From Parasulfuritortus sp037446165 (GTDB taxonomy: Bacteria > Pseudomonadota > Gammaproteobacteria > Burkholderiales > Thiobacillaceae): a stretch of DNA of 10,415 bases. Location: the NCBI GenBank assembly GCA_037446165.1, contig JBBIJC010000088.1, forward strand, positions 1-10,415, written 5' to 3'. How positions within the stretch are numbered: the first letter of the stretch is position 1; the number at the start of each line of letters is the position of its first letter. The translations under genes were made by a program, and so were the position numbers. Of the stretch, positions 1-6,297 are shown in pieces. The notes below the pieces were generated by a model. That model was not told where the DNA came from, ran no database searches, and was given only the letters and a program-made list of their open reading frames with translations.

Positions 1-135
1 GCCATGCCGGCCTGACTCACACCACCGGGTCTCCACGAAACCCGGGGCGATTCAGTCACACTGGTCACCAACAACGAGGGCGACTTCATAGCTTTCCCTG
101 GGTTAAAGGTTGAGAACTGGGTCCACAATCATTGA
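1..135 (+). pseudogene. VapC-type PIN-domain toxin, C-terminal remnant
   Basis: Reading from base 61, the translation contains LVTNNEGDF and then PGLKVENWV before a TGA at 133-135. This is the signature end of VapC-family PIN-domain ribonucleases, which carry a TNN..(E/D)F stretch and finish with PGLKxENW. VapC toxins cleave RNA and are normally neutralised by VapB made from the same operon. The reading frame is not open upstream: a TGA lies at 13-15 in the same frame. Another frame reads HAGLT near bases 8-22, resembling the HA..GLTLVTNN that should come just before, so roughly 35-40 bases seem inserted or rearranged. No catalytic acidic residues from the N-terminal part are visible, because the window starts here. 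The family call is fairly sure; that it is dead is inferred from the frame break, and the intact part could lie outside the window. Confidence 0.65.
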
Positions 136-177
136 CGCGAGCCCATCCTGCTCGATTTCAGTTGGCAGTTGCTTGGC

Positions 178-282
178 CCATTCGACGCAGCCGAATACCT
201 AAAAACTCAGGAAGACATGGCCGACAATCTGGATGCCATGATGACGGAAAGCAAGGAGGCAAGGATTCAGCCGCGGGCATGA
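178..282 (+). pseudogene. Addiction-module antidote (HTH antitoxin) fragment
   Basis: The frame from 178 reads PFDAAEYLKTQEDMADNLDA and ends at a TGA at 280-282. The opening PFDAAEYL followed by an acidic helix matches, from memory, the N terminus of putative addiction-module antidote proteins (small HTH antitoxins paired with HigB/RelE-like toxins), which are usually about 95-100 residues. Only about 34 residues are open here. The part after MMTESKE no longer resembles the family, so the helix-turn-helix and the C terminus are missing. There is no ATG in frame upstream; a TTG at 169 is the nearest possible start. It follows the VapC remnant by about 40 bases in the same frame, but the two belong to different toxin-antitoxin families, so this looks like layered decay rather than one operon. 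Family call moderate; loss of function likely. Confidence 0.5.
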
Positions 283-445
283 CTGGGGGGTAGTCAGCCG
301 CAGGTAATAGATGACATGGCGGCGTTTGGTGACATAAGCTGGATCGGCATTTTCAACTTTCGGATCACCTGTTTGGATCACTCGTCAAATCTGTCGATTT
401 TAATGCCCTAAAACCATTTAAAAAAACATGGCCTTATATGAATTC
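283..445. other. Gene-free stretch between antitoxin fragment and tRNA-Ser
   Basis: About 160 bases without a supportable gene. The right half (about 340-445) is visibly AT-richer than the rest of the window and includes a run of seven A at 420-426, which is a T run when read in the tRNA direction. No convincing hairpin precedes it. No direct repeat of the tRNA 3' end is visible in this stretch. It probably continues the decayed accessory sequence to its left. Confidence 0.5.
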
Positions 446-538
446 TGGCGGAGACGGAGAGATTCGAACTCTCGGTCCAGTTTTTCACCGGACTCTCCCT
501 TAGCAGGGGAGTGCCTTAAGCCTCTCGGCCACGTCTCC
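446..538 (-). tRNA. tRNA-Ser(GCU)
   Basis: On the minus strand the sequence starts GGAGACGTGGCCGAGAGG and closes with the matching acceptor arm CGTCTCC, a G discriminator and an encoded CCA (446-448). The anticodon stem CTCCC/GGGAG holds the loop CTGCTAA, giving anticodon GCT, which reads AGC and AGU serine codons. A long variable arm follows, as expected for a class II serine tRNA, then the T arm with GTTCGAATC. Total length is 93 nt with CCA. It lies 74 nt downstream of lysC on the same strand and could be cotranscribed with it. Its 3' end faces the toxin-antitoxin remnants, which is the usual geometry for integration next to a tRNA. Confidence 0.96.
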
Positions 539-565
539 AACTCTATTTCCCGATGAACCGGGTCA

Positions 566-596
566 AGAGGCCGGCAAGGATACCTGCGCGGCCTCT
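566..596 (-). terminator. GC-rich hairpin after lysC, weak terminator candidate
   Basis: Perfect 8-bp arms AGAGGCCG (566-573) and CGGCCTCT (589-596) enclose a shorter nested stem (AGG/CCT around ATA). The hairpin starts 16 nt past the lysC stop in the direction of lysC transcription. In that direction the stem is followed by TTGACC, not a U run, so it is not a canonical intrinsic terminator. It could be a 3' processing or stabilising hairpin, or a pause site between lysC and the tRNA. Confidence 0.35.
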
Positions 597-612
597 AAAA
601 ATCAACGCAAAG

Positions 613-1845
613 TCAGGCCGCGGCGGGTTCCTTGTCCAGGTCGAATGCCTGGTGCAGGGCTCGGACGGCCAGTTCCATGTATTTGTCGTCAACGACCACG
701 GAAATCTTGATCTCGGAGGTGGAGATCATCTGGATATTGATGTTCTCGTTGGCCAGGGCCTTGAACATCTTGCTGGCGACGCCTGCATGGGTACGCATTC
801 CGACACCGACGATGGAGACCTTGGCGATCTTGTCATCGCCGATCACAGCGCGTGCGCCGATGGCTGCCTTGACCTCGTCAAGCACTGCCATTGCCTTCTT
901 CATCTCGCTGCGATGCACGGTGAAGGAAAAGTCGGTGGTGCCATCGACCCCGACGTTCTGCACGATCATGTCGACGTCGATGTTGGCGTCGGCGATGGGG
1001 GCCAGGATGTGGCCGGCGACGCCGGGCTTGTCGGGTACGCCCAGGATGGTGAGCTTGGCTTCGTCGCGGTTGAAGGCGATACCGGAAATGACGGGTTGTT
1101 CCATGGAGTCTTCCTCGAAAGTGATCAGGGTGCCCTCGCCTTCGTCGTCGAAGCTGGAAAGCACGCGCAGTTTGACCTTGTATTTGCCGGCGAACTCGAC
1201 CGAGCGGATCTGCAGCACCTTGGAGCCGAGGCTAGCCAGTTCCAGCATCTCCTCGAAGGTGATGGTGTTGAGCTTGCGCGCCTCCGGCACGACACGCGGA
1301 TCGGTGGTGTAGACACCGTCGACATCGGTATAGATCTGGCATTCGTCGGCATTCAGCGCGGCGGCCATGGCCACGCCAGTGGTGTCGGAGCCGCCCCGGC
1401 CCAGGGTGGTGATGTTGTTGTCGGCATCGACGCCCTGGAAGCCGGCGACCACGACCACATGACCGGAATCGAGGTCGGCGCGCATGGCCTTGTCGTTGAT
1501 GTCCTCGATGCGGGCCTTGGTGTGGGCACTGTCGGTGCGTAGCGGAATCTGCCAGCCGGTATAGCTCTTCGCTTTCAGGCCGAGATCCTTCAGGGCCATC
1601 GCCAACAGGGCAATGGTGACCTGCTCGCCGGTCGAGACCAGCACATCCAGCTCGCGCGGATCGGGTTCCTTGTTGATTTCCTTGGCCAGGGCGATGAGGC
1701 GGTTGGTCTCGCCGGACATGGCGGAGAGGACCACCACCACCTGATGTCCCAGCATCTTGAATTTGGCGACGCGTTCCGCCACGTTGCGGATGCGTTCGAT
1801 CGAACCGACCGAGGTGCCGCCGTATTTCTGCACGATGAGTGCCAT
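613..1845 (-). CDS. lysC: Aspartate kinase (lysine/threonine/methionine pathway)
   Basis: Phosphorylates L-aspartate with ATP, the first step to lysine, threonine, methionine and diaminopimelate; cytoplasmic. The N-terminal amino-acid kinase domain shows KYGGTSVG (residues 7-14), STGEQ (71-75), GRGGSDTT (149-156) and YTDVDGVYTTDPR (172-184), which form the ATP and aspartate sites. Two ACT regulatory domains follow (about 265-330 and 345-400), the site where lysine and/or threonine feedback acts in this family. At 410 residues it is the normal length for the monofunctional Bacillus/Corynebacterium/Pseudomonas-type enzyme. The ATG at 1845 sits directly before the family's ALIVQKYGG start, but its ribosome site is poor (AGAAAA). 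By contrast Met248 has a strong one and may start a separate beta subunit. The 128-nt divergent spacer upstream is too short for a lysine riboswitch plus promoter, and none is visible. The identification is secure; which amino acid inhibits it cannot be read from the sequence. Confidence 0.97.
   Translation of the reverse strand: MALIVQKYGGTSVGSIERIRNVAERVAKFKMLGHQVVVVLSAMSGETNRLIALAKEINKEPDPRELDVLVSTGEQVTIALLAMALKDLGLKAKSYTGWQIPLRTDSAHTKARIEDINDKAMRADLDSGHVVVVAGFQGVDADNNITTLGRGGSDTTGVAMAAALNADECQIYTDVDGVYTTDPRVVPEARKLNTITFEEMLELASLGSKVLQIRSVEFAGKYKVKLRVLSSFDDEGEGTLITFEEDSMEQPVISGIAFNRDEAKLTILGVPDKPGVAGHILAPIADANIDVDMIVQNVGVDGTTDFSFTVHRSEMKKAMAVLDEVKAAIGARAVIGDDKIAKVSIVGVGMRTHAGVASKMFKALANENINIQMISTSEIKISVVVDDKYMELAVRALHQAFDLDKEPAAA
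1102..1116 (-). promoter_or_regulatory. Internal ribosome binding site and start for LysC beta subunit
   Basis: On the minus strand GAGGAA (1116-1111) stands six bases before an in-frame ATG (1104-1102) that is Met248 of LysC. Initiation here would make a 163-residue protein (613-1104) starting MEQPVISG and containing both ACT domains. In Corynebacterium and Bacillus aspartokinase, an in-frame internal start at the equivalent place produces the beta subunit of an alpha2-beta2 enzyme. The position matches and the Shine-Dalgarno is better than that of the full-length start. GAGGAA also simply encodes Glu-Glu, so chance cannot be excluded. Confidence 0.5.
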
Positions 1846-1877
1846 GGTTTTCTATTTAATCGCTTGAAAAGCCCAGT

Positions 1878-1883
1878 ATTTTA
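1878..1883 (-). promoter_or_regulatory. Candidate -10 box for lysC
   Basis: TAAAAT read on the minus strand, five of six matches to TATAAT, about 33 nt before the lysC ATG. It would give a leader of roughly 25 nt. No good -35 is seen at 16-18 bp spacing, so this is tentative. Confidence 0.3.
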
Positions 1884-1907
1884 CAGAACTTGGCGACTGC
1901 GTGGAGG

Positions 1908-1936
1908 TTGAAACTTTAACGCTTCCACCGTAGTCT
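1908..1936 (+). promoter_or_regulatory. Candidate promoter for the BI-1 family gene
   Basis: TTGAAA (1908-1913) and TAGTCT (1931-1936) are separated by 17 bp. The -35 is reasonable and the -10 poor. An alternative -10, TATAAG at 1957-1962, matches better but would leave almost no leader before the ATG at 1974. Tentative. Confidence 0.22.
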
Positions 1937-1973
1937 TACCCACGTTATCAACCCGATATAAGAAGTCAGGGCT

Positions 1974-2669
1974 ATGCAACCTCAATTCGACACGACCACC
2001 TACAACGCTCCAGTTGCCATCGGCGCGGGACAAAACAAGGTCTTGCGCAATACCTACATGCTGCTGGGCATTTCCATGATACCGACCGTGATTGGCGCCT
2101 TGGTCGGCATGAGCATGAATTTCGCCTTCATGGCGCAGCATCCCCTCATGTACAGCCTGGTCATGTTCGGCGTGATGATGGGCCTGTTTTTCGGCATTCA
2201 AGCCAACCGCAACAGCAGCCTGGGCGTTGTCCTGTTGCTGGTGCTCACCGGCTTCATGGGCCTGATGCTGGGCCCGGTCCTGCAATTCGCCCTGCATCTG
2301 CGCAACGGCGGTCAGATCGTCGGCCTGGCGGCAGGCGGCACGGGCGCCATATTCCTGGCCCTGGCTGCCATCGCCAGCACCGGGAAACGCGATTTCAGCT
2401 TCCTGGGCAAGTTCCTGATGGTCGGCATCATCCTGCTGATCCTGGCCAGCCTGGCCAATCTGTTCTTCCAGATTCCGGCCCTGGCCCTGACCCTGTCGGC
2501 TGGTGCCGTGCTGCTCTTCTCCGGATTCATCCTGTTCGACGTGAACCGGATCGTGAACGGCGGCGAGACCAACTACGTCATGGCAACGCTGGCCATCTAT
2601 CTCGACATCTACAACCTGTTCATCAATCTTCTTCAGTTGCTGATGGCGTTGATGGGCAATCGGGACTGA
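1974..2669 (+). CDS. Bax inhibitor-1/YccA family inner-membrane protein
   Basis: A 231-residue protein of the BI-1 (TMBIM/YccA) family. After a polar N terminus (1-22) there are seven hydrophobic segments at about 27-48, 55-75, 82-105, 114-134, 145-165, 168-190 and 203-226. The family hallmarks are near the end: FDVNRI with Asp189 and YLDIYNLFINLLQLL with Asp211. In the Bacillus homologue YetJ, paired aspartates in these two helices form a pH-sensitive gate for calcium leak; in E. coli, YccA binds and modulates the FtsH protease. Either role is possible here. The ATG at 1974 has only a weak AGGG very close to it. The gene stands alone: lysC diverges on the left and a strong terminator closes it on the right. 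Family assignment is secure; cellular role is not. Confidence 0.9.
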   Translation: MQPQFDTTTYNAPVAIGAGQNKVLRNTYMLLGISMIPTVIGALVGMSMNFAFMAQHPLMYSLVMFGVMMGLFFGIQANRNSSLGVVLLLVLTGFMGLMLGPVLQFALHLRNGGQIVGLAAGGTGAIFLALAAIASTGKRDFSFLGKFLMVGIILLILASLANLFFQIPALALTLSAGAVLLFSGFILFDVNRIVNGGETNYVMATLAIYLDIYNLFINLLQLLMALMGNRD

Positions 2670-2684
2670 TTCCCGGAAACCCCC

Positions 2685-2710
2685 AAAAAGGCGGCCCAGG
2701 CCGCCTTTTT
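2685..2710. terminator. Perfect bidirectional intrinsic terminator
   Basis: AAAAAGGCGGC (2685-2695) and GCCGCCTTTTT (2700-2710) are exact reverse complements around a short loop, with five T at the end on either strand. It begins 16 nt after the BI-1 family stop codon and separates that gene from the potassium channel gene. Confidence 0.93.
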
Positions 2711-2780
2711 CATTGATTGAGCCCGGCTCGGGCATGGTATTGTTCATAAACCCGATCCCAGACCTGAAAAGCATGAGAAT

Positions 2781-2796
2781 GCTGGTGCAAACCAGC
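2781..2796 (+). other. GCAA-tetraloop hairpin ahead of the channel gene
   Basis: GCTGGT (2781-2786) and ACCAGC (2791-2796) form a six-base-pair stem capped by GCAA, a GNRA-type loop. It ends 8 nt before the ATG at 2805, where a ribosome site would lie. It may lower initiation at 2805, or be leader sequence if translation starts at 2844. No independent evidence of function. Confidence 0.3.
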
Positions 2797-2804
2797 GCAG
2801 ATGC

Positions 2805-4457
2805 ATGCCAATTAAACCAAGCCACACTTCGACTCGACCGCTCATGAACCCGTCGAACCTCGTCATTCGCCTTGCCTACTGGCTGGATGCTTCACCCCAT
2901 TACACGGCACTCAAGTCAAGCAGCTACAACTGGCTGCTCAACCCACGTTCGCGGCGGCGGGTGTGGTTCGACTCGGGCATGGTGGTGCTGGTCCTGCTCA
3001 GCGTATTCATGCTGATCTACCAGGTGCACCATGAAGTCAACCCTTACGCGGACCTGTTCGAGCGTGCGGTCTTTCTCACCCTGATCCTCGAGTATCTATT
3101 GCGAATGTGGCTGTTCAGTGCCAGTCGCAAGATCATGATCGAGCATTTCGAGCATGCCGAACTGGTAGGCATGCATTTTCGGCTTGGGCCGGCCTTATGG
3201 GCTGTGCTCAAGAGCAAGCTGGCTTACATGGTCACGCCGATAGCCATCATCGATCTGCTGGCCATCATGCCCAGCTACAGACCGATCGGCTTCCTGCGCC
3301 TTTTCCTGCTGTTCCGGCTGCTCAAACTGTTCCGCTATGCCCGCAGCCTGAGCGCCTTCGGCAAGGTGGTGGTGGAAAAGCGCTTCGAACTCTTGACGCT
3401 GTCCATCTTCGTCGGCGCCGTGGTGCTGATTTCCAGTACTGCTGTCTATCTGTTTGAAGCTGGCGTGCCTGACGCGACCATCGAAACCCCACTGGATGCG
3501 GTTTACTGGGCCGTGATCACGGTCACCACCGTGGGCTATGGCGACGTCACCCCGGTAACGCCGGAAGGCCGGGTGGTGGCCATGGTGCTGGTATTCGCCG
3601 GTATCGGCGTGGTGTCCTTCGCCACCTCGATCGTGGTGATGGCCTTCCACGAAAAAATGCGTGAACTGCACGCTAACCGGGTGTTTGCCGAGGTGGAGAG
3701 ACTGAACAACGTCACCATCGTGTGCGGCTTCGGACGTATCGGTCAGGTCGTCGCCCAGCATCTGGCTGACGCGCAGGAATCCTTCGTAATCATCGACCGG
3801 GACGAGGCGGCCATTCAGCAGGCGCGGCGCCTGGATTACCTTGCGGTGACCGGCGATGCCGCTGATAGCGCGATGCTCGATAACTTGCGCCTTGGCCGAC
3901 AGGCCACGCGAATACTTTGTCTGGCCCACGATGATGTAAACAACGTCTATATCACGCTCACCGCCAGGCAGTTCTCCAAAGACGTCTTGATCATCTCCCG
4001 CGCCAACAAGCAGGAATCGGTGCGCAAGCTGGTTCATGCCGGTGCCGACCACGTGGTCAGGCCCTATGAGGTCGTGGCCCGCATGGCGGCCGAATTCATC
4101 GGTCAGCCGGTGGCCTTCGACGCCGTGCATGAAGTCGTCACCGGCAGCAAGGGCATCCATCTGGAACCGGTCCCCATTCTGCCCGGTTGCTCCTTGCAGA
4201 GCAGCCTGGTCGGCGAGATCGATTTCGCCACCCGCAATCTCCTGCTGTTTGGCGTGATTCGCCCCTCGGAGGGGACCGCAGCGCCAGATTCGGACCACTT
4301 CAAAATGGCAGGTAAACATTTCTTCTTCAATCCGCGCGCCGATTTTCAGCTGCAAGCCAACGATTTGCTGGTCTTGATCGGCTACGACGTCAGCCTGGAT
4401 TATTTCCGCAAACAGCGAGGGCAGGCCGGGCTGTTTTTCAAGAAGAAGCCAACATGA
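2805..4457 (+). CDS. Six-helix Kv-like potassium channel with C-terminal RCK domain
   Basis: A 550-residue inner-membrane K+ channel. S1 (about 58-74), S2 (87-104), S3 (140-156), S4 (162-184), S5 (195-218), pore helix with the filter TVGYGD (242-247) and S6 (257-281) appear in order. S4 carries R165, R171, K174, R177 and R180 at three-residue spacing; S2 has E86 and E96 ten apart and S3 has D150, as in voltage-sensing Kv channels. After S6 comes a cytoplasmic RCK/TrkA-N Rossmann domain (about 303-425) with GFGRIG (308-313) and Asp331 at the end of the second strand, suited to NAD(H) or similar, then a TrkA-C domain (about 440-530). Its end overlaps the next gene by ATGA. The start is uncertain: ATG at 2805 and ATG at 2844 (Met14) both lack a good ribosome site, and the conserved part begins after Met14. 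The channel call is sure; voltage dependence and ligand are inference. Confidence 0.93.
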   Translation: MPIKPSHTSTRPLMNPSNLVIRLAYWLDASPHYTALKSSSYNWLLNPRSRRRVWFDSGMVVLVLLSVFMLIYQVHHEVNPYADLFERAVFLTLILEYLLRMWLFSASRKIMIEHFEHAELVGMHFRLGPALWAVLKSKLAYMVTPIAIIDLLAIMPSYRPIGFLRLFLLFRLLKLFRYARSLSAFGKVVVEKRFELLTLSIFVGAVVLISSTAVYLFEAGVPDATIETPLDAVYWAVITVTTVGYGDVTPVTPEGRVVAMVLVFAGIGVVSFATSIVVMAFHEKMRELHANRVFAEVERLNNVTIVCGFGRIGQVVAQHLADAQESFVIIDRDEAAIQQARRLDYLAVTGDAADSAMLDNLRLGRQATRILCLAHDDVNNVYITLTARQFSKDVLIISRANKQESVRKLVHAGADHVVRPYEVVARMAAEFIGQPVAFDAVHEVVTGSKGIHLEPVPILPGCSLQSSLVGEIDFATRNLLLFGVIRPSEGTAAPDSDHFKMAGKHFFFNPRADFQLQANDLLVLIGYDVSLDYFRKQRGQAGLFFKKKPT

Positions 4458-5164
4458 CGCGCGGCAAATTCGCCCTGTTCGGCTGCGATGACCTGGCCCT
4501 GGAGGTTGCCCTGCGCCTGGAGGTTGCCGGACAGAATTTCGTGATGATCGACCATGACGAGGCCCTGGTCGCGAAGGCGCGAGAGCAGGGATTCCGGGCT
4601 GAGCGACTCGATTACACTGATGACCATGCCCTGCGCGAATTGGGCATGGGCCTCGACCTCGAAGGCATCTTCTGTCTGCTGCCGGAGGACTCCGAGAATG
4701 TCTTTCTGGTGATCACGGCACGGGCCATCGACCCGGGCCTGCGCATCGTCGCCATCTGTCGGGAACCTACAGCGGCGTCCAAGTTGATGGCGGCCGGGGC
4801 GGACAAGGTGGTCGACCCCTACGCGATCAGCGGGGCCCGGGTCCACGACCTGATTGCACGGCCCGATGTGGTGGAACTGCTGGAAGAGACCGTTTTCGGC
4901 AACCAGGATCTCAACATTGCCGAGATCACCATCCCGGCGGGGTCATGGGTGCATGGCGTGCGTCTGACCGAATTCAAGCAGCGGATGAAACAGAACGTCC
5001 TGCTGCTGGGCGTGGTCGATACCGAACACGGCAGCGATCTGATCTTCAGCACGCGCAACATCGACCACAACCTCGATGTCGGCGACGTGCTGGTGATCAT
5101 CGGTTCACGTGAGCAGATCAAGGCCTTCCGCGAGATGATCCAGAACAACCGGGTACCGGTCTAG
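4454..5164 (+). CDS. Stand-alone RCK (TrkA-N/TrkA-C) protein, degenerate nucleotide site
   Basis: A 236-residue soluble protein with the same two-domain plan as the channel's cytoplasmic part: TrkA-N about 5-130 and TrkA-C about 148-230. Shared landmarks include a TAR segment in mid-domain (ITAR here, LTAR in the channel) and AGAD(K/H)VV (114-120 here). The nucleotide loop that reads GFGRIG in the channel is GCDDLA here (10-15), so the second and third glycines are Asp and Ala; the acidic residue at the end of the second strand (Asp33) remains. No membrane segment or signal peptide. Translation is coupled to the channel gene through ATGA, with AAGAAG upstream. RCK domains assemble as eight-membered gating rings on K+ channels, so the simplest reading is a partner subunit that contributes half the ring. 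It could instead be a TrkA-like subunit for a transporter elsewhere. No terminator is seen in the 12 nt before the convergent gene. Confidence 0.88.
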   Translation: MTRGKFALFGCDDLALEVALRLEVAGQNFVMIDHDEALVAKAREQGFRAERLDYTDDHALRELGMGLDLEGIFCLLPEDSENVFLVITARAIDPGLRIVAICREPTAASKLMAAGADKVVDPYAISGARVHDLIARPDVVELLEETVFGNQDLNIAEITIPAGSWVHGVRLTEFKQRMKQNVLLLGVVDTEHGSDLIFSTRNIDHNLDVGDVLVIIGSREQIKAFREMIQNNRVPV

Positions 5165-5176
5165 GATCATTCAGAC

Positions 5177-6196
5177 TCAAAAACCGGGGCTATCCTTGTG
5201 TTCATAGTTCGGGCAATCCTCCGTGGTTCCCCACCTGCCTGAACAGATACCAAAGCGGACCTTTTCCTTGCACAGCGAGTGCATCAACCCGCTTTTGCCA
5301 CTGCACTCCCGCGCCACCGCTTGATCCACCCCGGCATAATTGCGGTGCGGAACCGGAACGGGAGGCTTGTCGATTGGGCTTGGTACCGGCTTCTGGATGC
5401 CTGCTTCAGGCGCCACACGGAGCGGCTCTGGATGCGGTTTAGGCTTGTTTGCGATTGCGGAAGAATTGCGTTCGACCGATCTTGCCAGCGGTTCTTCGGT
5501 CGGGGTGGTTACAGGCACATCAGAGCTGGTGGGCGCGTCCTGAGGCTGCAGCGGAGCGGATTCCACAGATGAAGTGGCCGACTCGGCTGGCTGAATCGGT
5601 GCGGGCTGTACCATGGCTACCGGCAATTGAGGCTGAACCGGAGCAACCGGTCGCCCTTGCTGCCACCAGTAATAGACGCCGAAACCGCCTGCCAACGCCA
5701 AAATCAGAACGAGGGCGATCGCGATGACATATTTCCCTGGGTCGAGACCTGTGCGTCCCTGGGAGGGGACGCCAAGCTCCATGGCTGTTGGTCGCGATGG
5801 CGGTACGGTCATGGCATCGGCAGTCGGGCGAGGTCCGTTGGCAGTAACAGCCAAGGCTGGTGGGGCCACGGTCGGCTTCAGGTCGGGATTATCAAGTCGG
5901 GTTCCGCAGGATTTGCAGAACAGGGTGCCAATCGGGTTGTGGTGCCAGCACGATGGACAGGTCACATAGGGTTCTTCATCGACCACCGGGATGGATGGAG
6001 CGGCTTCGAGCTTTTGGCCACAGCTGCGGCAGAGCTGGCTGCCCAGCGCGTTATCCGTTCCACACTTTGGGCAGGCCATCTGTGCAGAGAGTCTTGGCGA
6101 GTTAGCTGGCGCGCCCATTACGAGTGACTTGCCGCATTCACTGCAAAACCGGGCCTGATCGCTATTTCCACTAAAACCGCAGGTTGGACATTTCAT
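5177..6196 (-). CDS. Triple zinc-ribbon single-pass membrane protein, function unknown
   Basis: A 339-residue protein with three CxxC...CxxC zinc ribbons at the N terminus: Cys3/6/18/21, Cys42/45/56/59 and Cys80/83/94/97. A linker rich in Pro, Ala and Thr leads to one hydrophobic helix (about 155-177) that ends YYWWQQGR. There follows a long Pro/Ser/Thr-rich, probably disordered stretch (180-285). The end (290-330) is a compact region with Cys298, Cys309, Cys318 and Cys328 and a GRWG motif. There is no signal peptide; the ribbons would be cytoplasmic and the C-terminal Cys module periplasmic, with its even cysteines able to form disulfides. I recall similar zinc-ribbon proteins in betaproteobacteria ending in a comparable Cys/GxWG module, but know no function. 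The start has a distant GGCGAG ribosome site. It follows rlmD by 101 nt with no clear terminator between, so it may be read through from it. Confidence 0.8.
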   Translation of the reverse strand: MKCPTCGFSGNSDQARFCSECGKSLVMGAPANSPRLSAQMACPKCGTDNALGSQLCRSCGQKLEAAPSIPVVDEEPYVTCPSCWHHNPIGTLFCKSCGTRLDNPDLKPTVAPPALAVTANGPRPTADAMTVPPSRPTAMELGVPSQGRTGLDPGKYVIAIALVLILALAGGFGVYYWWQQGRPVAPVQPQLPVAMVQPAPIQPAESATSSVESAPLQPQDAPTSSDVPVTTPTEEPLARSVERNSSAIANKPKPHPEPLRVAPEAGIQKPVPSPIDKPPVPVPHRNYAGVDQAVARECSGKSGLMHSLCKEKVRFGICSGRWGTTEDCPNYEHKDSPGF

Positions 6197-6297
6197 AAGC
6201 AGATCTCGCCAAATGATTTGGAATCAGTGCTTGACCAGGTAGCTGGTGGTTCGCATTTCCTCTGCTCCCGCTTGATTGACGTCTTACCACGCCATTC

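Noticed and set aside
199..381. Sixty-codon frame on the minus strand near the left edge
   Set aside because: Overlaps the antitoxin remnant antisense and resembles no family I know; no ribosome site. Possibly part of another decayed gene, but not supportable.
420..426. T run downstream of the tRNA as an intrinsic terminator
   Set aside because: No stable hairpin precedes it; the only inverted repeat is four bases (CCAT/ATGG) around the run itself.
553..1542. Long open frame of 329 codons on the plus strand, opposite lysC
   Set aside because: Its composition (Gly, Asp, His, Val rich) is what the antisense of GC-biased lysC codons gives; lysC is unmistakable on the other strand.
1846..1973. 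Lysine riboswitch upstream of lysC
   Set aside because: Only 128 bases separate lysC from the divergent gene and a likely -10 box sits about 33 nt before the start; no room or structure for an L box.
2723..2735. Small GCCCG/CGGGC hairpin after the strong terminator
   Set aside because: Only five base pairs with no following T run; the adjacent perfect terminator already explains the site.
1881..2825. Open frame of 314 codons on the minus strand
   Set aside because: Antisense to the seven-helix BI-1 gene, very rich in Gln, His, Glu and Ala, and it crosses the perfect terminator.
3195..4355. Open frame of 386 codons on the minus strand
   Set aside because: Antisense shadow of the channel gene; His/Gly/Asp-rich, no recognisable domain.
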